Shown piece by piece: positions 7,059 through 7,858 of a DNA stretch of 7,858 nt; the stretch's first letter is position 1; the number at the start of each line of letters is the position of its first letter. The DNA is from Pseudomonadota bacterium (GTDB taxonomy: Bacteria; Pseudomonadota; Gammaproteobacteria; Burkholderiales; Burkholderiaceae_C), in the NCBI GenBank assembly GCA_023390985.1, contig JAEWBU010000335.1:1-7858 (forward strand). Direction: 5' to 3'. Position numbers and translations under genes: made by a program. The notes beneath the pieces are model-generated. The model saw only the letters and a list, made by a program, of their open reading frames with translations. It was not told the DNA's origin and made no database searches.

Positions 7059-7858
7059 ATGAGCAACGAGAACGCGCCGCGGCTGGACCCGGCGCTGGCG
7101 GCCGGCAACATGAAGCCGATGGCGGGCTACGCCGCGCGGCATTTCGCCTGGTCGGTGGAAGGCGCCGTCGCCACCATCACGCTCAACCGCCCCGAGCGCA
7201 AGAACCCGCTCACCTTCGACTCGTACGCGGAACTGCGCGACCTGTTCGGCCAGCTGCGCTACGCCACCGACATCAAGGCCGTGGTGGTCACGGGCGCCGG
7301 CGGCAACTTCTGCTCCGGCGGCGACGTGCACGAGATCATCGGTCCGCTGGTCCGCCTTTCCGCGCCTGAGCTGCTGATGTTCACGCGCATGACGGGTGAC
7401 CTGGTCAAGGCGATGCGCGCCTGCCCGCAGCCCATCGTGGCGGCGGTGGACGGCGTGTGCGCCGGCGCGGGCGCGATCGTGGCGATGTCGTCGGACCTGC
7501 GCCTGGGCACGGCGCGCAGCAAGACCGCCTTCCTGTTCAACCGCGTCGGCCTGGCCGGCTGCGACATGGGCGCCTGCGCCATCCTGCCGCGGATCATCGG
7601 CCAGGGCCGTGCGAGCGAGCTGCTCTACACCGGCCGCTCGATGTCGGGCGAGGAGGGCGAGCGCTGGGGCTTCTTCAACCGCCTGTGCGACGCGCAGGCG
7701 CTGCTCGGCGATGCGCAGAAGCTGGCGGCCGACATCGCGGCGGGACCGAGCTTCGCCAACGGCATCACCAAGACCCAGCTGCACCACGAGTGGGCGATGA
7801 CGCTGGAGCAGGCGATCGAAGCCGAAGCGCAGGCCCAGGCGATCTGCATGCTGACCGA
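7059..7858 (+). CDS. Crotonase-fold enoyl-CoA hydratase/isomerase family protein (3' end outside window)
   Basis: At least 266 residues of a crotonase-superfamily enzyme that probably acts on the CoA ester made by the upstream fusion. The hallmark ITLNRPERKNPL is at 40-51. The two oxyanion-hole segments that bind the thioester carbonyl are FCSGGDV at 84-90 and GVCAGAGA at 132-139. The SSDLRLG strand is at 144-150 and LPRIIG at 176-181. Aligned by eye with rat enoyl-CoA hydratase, Glu144 corresponds to Ile140, and the Glu164 region (FNRVGLAG, 160-167) has no acid; Asp169 is the nearest, where dienoyl-CoA isomerases carry a catalytic Asp. The reaction may therefore be isomerisation, ring hydrolysis or another thioester-enolate step. 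The N-terminus is some 30 residues longer than in short crotonases. The ATG follows AAGGAG by 5 bases and the upstream stop by 22, so the two genes are surely one operon. Confidence 0.9.
   Translation, partial: MSNENAPRLDPALAAGNMKPMAGYAARHFAWSVEGAVATITLNRPERKNPLTFDSYAELRDLFGQLRYATDIKAVVVTGAGGNFCSGGDVHEIIGPLVRLSAPELLMFTRMTGDLVKAMRACPQPIVAAVDGVCAGAGAIVAMSSDLRLGTARSKTAFLFNRVGLAGCDMGACAILPRIIGQGRASELLYTGRSMSGEEGERWGFFNRLCDAQALLGDAQKLAADIAAGPSFANGITKTQLHHEWAMTLEQAIEAEAQAQAICMLT

Noticed and set aside
6906..7787. An antisense frame over the crotonase gene
   Set aside because: The plus-strand frame has clear crotonase motifs and a ribosome binding site; the antisense protein is His/Arg/Ala-rich shadow sequence.

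Overview
The window is a GC-rich, densely coded stretch of an ordinary bacterial chromosome. High GC, strong G/C preference at third codon positions, and a fused aromatic-acyl-CoA monooxygenase/reductase next to a crotonase point to a betaproteobacterium of the Burkholderiales, perhaps a Comamonadaceae genus such as Ramlibacter or Variovorax. This placement is an inference from gene content; there is no rRNA or other marker to settle it.

Layout. Positions 1-1230 (minus) hold the N-terminal 410 residues of a CopA copper-exporting P-type ATPase, cut by the window edge. Positions 1231-1380 are a divergent control region with two nearly identical CueR/MerR-type promoter-operators facing away from each other, one for copA and one for a small CopZ-like copper chaperone at 1381-1575 (plus). 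A flavoprotein of the HI0933/BaiN/PP_4765 type follows at 1607-2863 (plus). Its stop codon overlaps by four bases the stop of a convergent, membrane-anchored protein of unknown function (2860-3528, minus). DusA, a tRNA-dihydrouridine synthase, lies at 3613-4602 (plus) and is followed by a strong hairpin.

From 4679 a separate catabolic operon begins: a 785-residue FAD monooxygenase/old-yellow-enzyme fusion (salicylyl-CoA 5-hydroxylase or 2-aminobenzoyl-CoA monooxygenase/reductase type), then, 22 bases later, a crotonase-fold protein (7059 to the window end) that lacks the usual hydratase glutamates. Together they look like the start of an aerobic CoA-thioester route for an ortho-substituted benzoate such as anthranilate or salicylate. 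An AT-rich palindrome just upstream is the likely promoter/operator.

The copper genes form one functional unit (efflux pump plus metallochaperone under a shared copper sensor whose gene is not in view). The flavoprotein, unknown protein and dusA are housekeeping or unassigned. I see no mobile element, CRISPR array, tRNA, phage gene or clear undescribed system. The points most worth checking are the paired copper operators with a possibly leaderless copA, and the atypical active site of the crotonase in the aromatic-CoA operon.
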